Assembly: GCA_015486775.1 (NCBI GenBank)
Contig: WFRA01000151.1
Span: forward strand, 1 to 5,748
Origin: Kiritimatiellales bacterium
GTDB taxonomy: Bacteria; Verrucomicrobiota; Kiritimatiellia; Kiritimatiellales; Pontiellaceae
Length of the DNA stretch: 5,748 nt
Direction: 5' to 3'
Shown here: one piece after another, positions 4,867 through 5,748 of the stretch
Numbering within the stretch: the first letter of the stretch is position 1
Layout: every line of letters begins with the position of its first letter
Position numbers and translations under genes: made by a program
The notes under the pieces: model-generated
The model's database searches: none
What the model saw: the letters and a program-made list of their open reading frames with translations, nothing else
Told to the model about the DNA's origin: nothing

Positions 4867-5748
4867 CTAGGCCACGCAGGGCGCGGCCAGCAATCCACTC
4901 TCCACCAGCACGCATTCCGGCGAAAACTCGTCGCCTTCGGTGATGAAACTGTCGGGGCCAGTCCACGGGCAGTCCGAGCGGGCATCGTGCAGCGGTCCGA
5001 AGGTGTTGCGGCGCGTCAGGATCACCTCGACCTCGACCGATTCCCCGCAGCCGGAAACATCCGCCTCGAACGGATCCCAGCCGAGCACCTGTTCCCCAAC
5101 CTTGGCGCAGGCGCCTCCAATCGCCGGAAGCCGCAGTCGTTGCGCATTTCCAGGCATTGGAACCCGATAGACGATGGCGCCGGAGTAGAACGGGAAGCCC
5201 TGCGCACAGAGGTCGCCGACTTCGACTTTTCCAGGCATTGGAACCAGGATGCGGCGGAGGCCGTCGAGCCGGACGCCGAATTCGCCGAGCAGGTAGATCG
5301 CCTCGATGTTGCTGTTTTGGGTGTAGCGGGTTTTGAGCGCAATCTCGTTTTCACCTTCGCGCAACAGCCCGGATGGAATGCGAACACGATGGAAGGCAAT
5401 ATCGATCCAGCGGCTGGAATCCTGGAAATCCACTGGCTGGCCGTTGACTTCCACCTCGAAGTTTCCGGGTTCTTCGATGGCCAGGTCGATCCATTCGGGG
5501 AGGGTTTCGACTTCAAAATCGAAGCGCAGTTCGACATCGCACAGTTCCTCGACGGGCTGCTGCGCCACGAACCAGGGTTGGAGCATTTCGCCGCCGCGCC
5601 GCATGGCGCCGTGGGCATCGCGCACCTGCTGGTCGATCTTAAGCACCTCGGTGGCGGGCTGCCATTCACCGTCGCCGATCCGGTGCCGCGCAAAGTCGAG
5701 CACGCAGACATTGGGTTCGGAAAGGGTGTATTCGAACGGGCTGGGAAC
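4867..5748 (-). CDS. C-terminal part of a large glycoside-hydrolase-like protein (5' end outside window)
   Basis: The last 293 residues of a protein that continues beyond the right edge; the frame is open to base 5748, so no start is called. The GTG at 5703 is probably internal. The visible part looks like all-beta sandwich modules: a jelly-roll-like stretch with FEVEVNGQPVDF and GLLREGENEIALKTRY (ligand-binding-like, as in GH2-type domains), then EAIYLLGEFGV, QGFPFYSGAIVYR, LRLPAI and RRNTFGPLHDA. This succession resembles the C-terminal end of large uncharacterised glycosyl-hydrolase or rhamnosidase-like proteins that I recall from PVC bacteria and Firmicutes; no catalytic residue is visible, so substrate and family number are not assigned. 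Two copies of the palindromic element, exactly 27 codons apart, both encode VPMPG (169-173 and 196-200 of the visible part). The gene is followed after 22 bases by the PAS-PP2C phosphatase. It could also be a non-catalytic sugar-binding protein. Confidence 0.6.
   Translation of the reverse strand, partial: VPSPFEYTLSEPNVCVLDFARHRIGDGEWQPATEVLKIDQQVRDAHGAMRRGGEMLQPWFVAQQPVEELCDVELRFDFEVETLPEWIDLAIEEPGNFEVEVNGQPVDFQDSSRWIDIAFHRVRIPSGLLREGENEIALKTRYTQNSNIEAIYLLGEFGVRLDGLRRILVPMPGKVEVGDLCAQGFPFYSGAIVYRVPMPGNAQRLRLPAIGGACAKVGEQVLGWDPFEADVSGCGESVEVEVILTRRNTFGPLHDARSDCPWTGPDSFITEGDEFSPECVLVESGLLAAPCVA
5148..5162. repeat. Palindromic element TTCCA-GGCAT-TGGAA, copy 1 in the hydrolase-like gene
   Basis: An exact palindrome within a longer 18-base sequence (5147-5164) that recurs identically at 5228-5245. 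In the coding frame it specifies VPMPGN, following a predicted beta strand (SGAIVYR) and before another (QRLRLPAI), so it probably occupies a loop. Confidence 0.65.
5229..5243. repeat. Palindromic element TTCCA-GGCAT-TGGAA, copy 2 in the hydrolase-like gene
   Basis: Identical to the copy at 5148-5162, including the five-base centre, and placed 81 bases (27 codons) away, so it reads in the same frame as VPMPGK. It lies between the GLRRIL strand and the VEVGDLCAQGFPFY segment, again a likely loop. Confidence 0.65.

Noticed and set aside
4845..4985. N-terminal extension of the phosphatase frame to the ATG at 4985
   Set aside because: The added 47 residues overlap the end of the hydrolase-like gene in another frame and have an Arg/Trp-rich shadow composition. 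The ATG at 4844 has a near-perfect Shine-Dalgarno site.
5413..5430. Local direct repeat GGAATCC/GGAAATCC in the hydrolase-like gene
   Set aside because: Short, imperfect and within ordinary coding sequence; no link to the palindromic element.

Overview
The window is gene-dense, GC-rich bacterial chromosome: six protein genes, two of them cut by the window edges, with almost no intergenic space. I see no tRNA, rRNA, CRISPR array, insertion sequence or integrase. Strong Shine-Dalgarno sites, ATGA stop/start overlaps, a PAS-SpoIIE phosphatase and a large sugar-hydrolase-like protein would fit a PVC-type environmental bacterium (Verrucomicrobiota/Kiritimatiellota-like). That placement is inference from gene style, not from a marker gene.

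Plus-strand cluster (1-3582): the C-terminal half of a sensor histidine kinase; a complete 664-residue histidine kinase (degenerate receiver - coiled coil - GAF - PAS - HisKA - HATPase); a 187-residue regulator (receiver-like domain plus Fis-type helix-turn-helix); and a UspA-family universal stress protein. The first three are joined by 4-base ATGA overlaps and the fourth follows after 31 bases, so this reads as one signalling operon. Both receiver-like domains have lost residues needed for normal phosphotransfer chemistry, so the kinases' true partner or the mode of output is unclear.

Minus-strand cluster (5748-3618): the C-terminal 293 residues of a large protein resembling the accessory beta-sandwich end of glycoside-hydrolase-type enzymes, then, 22 bases later and with its own strong ribosome site, a 408-residue PAS-SpoIIE/RsbU-type PP2C phosphatase. 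The two clusters converge on a 35-base gap that may hold a weak shared terminator.

The most unusual feature is a short dispersed palindrome, TTCCA-N5-TGGAA. It occurs four times exactly (2839-2853, 4595-4609, 5148-5162, 5229-5243), always inside coding sequence, in three unrelated genes on both strands and always in the same sense reading frame, giving a [V/I/L]-P-x-[P/L]-G peptide. Two further copies have one arm mismatch. The copy in the regulator gene extends to a perfect 9-bp inverted repeat and sits in the inter-domain linker. This looks like a genome-wide palindromic element tolerated inside genes.
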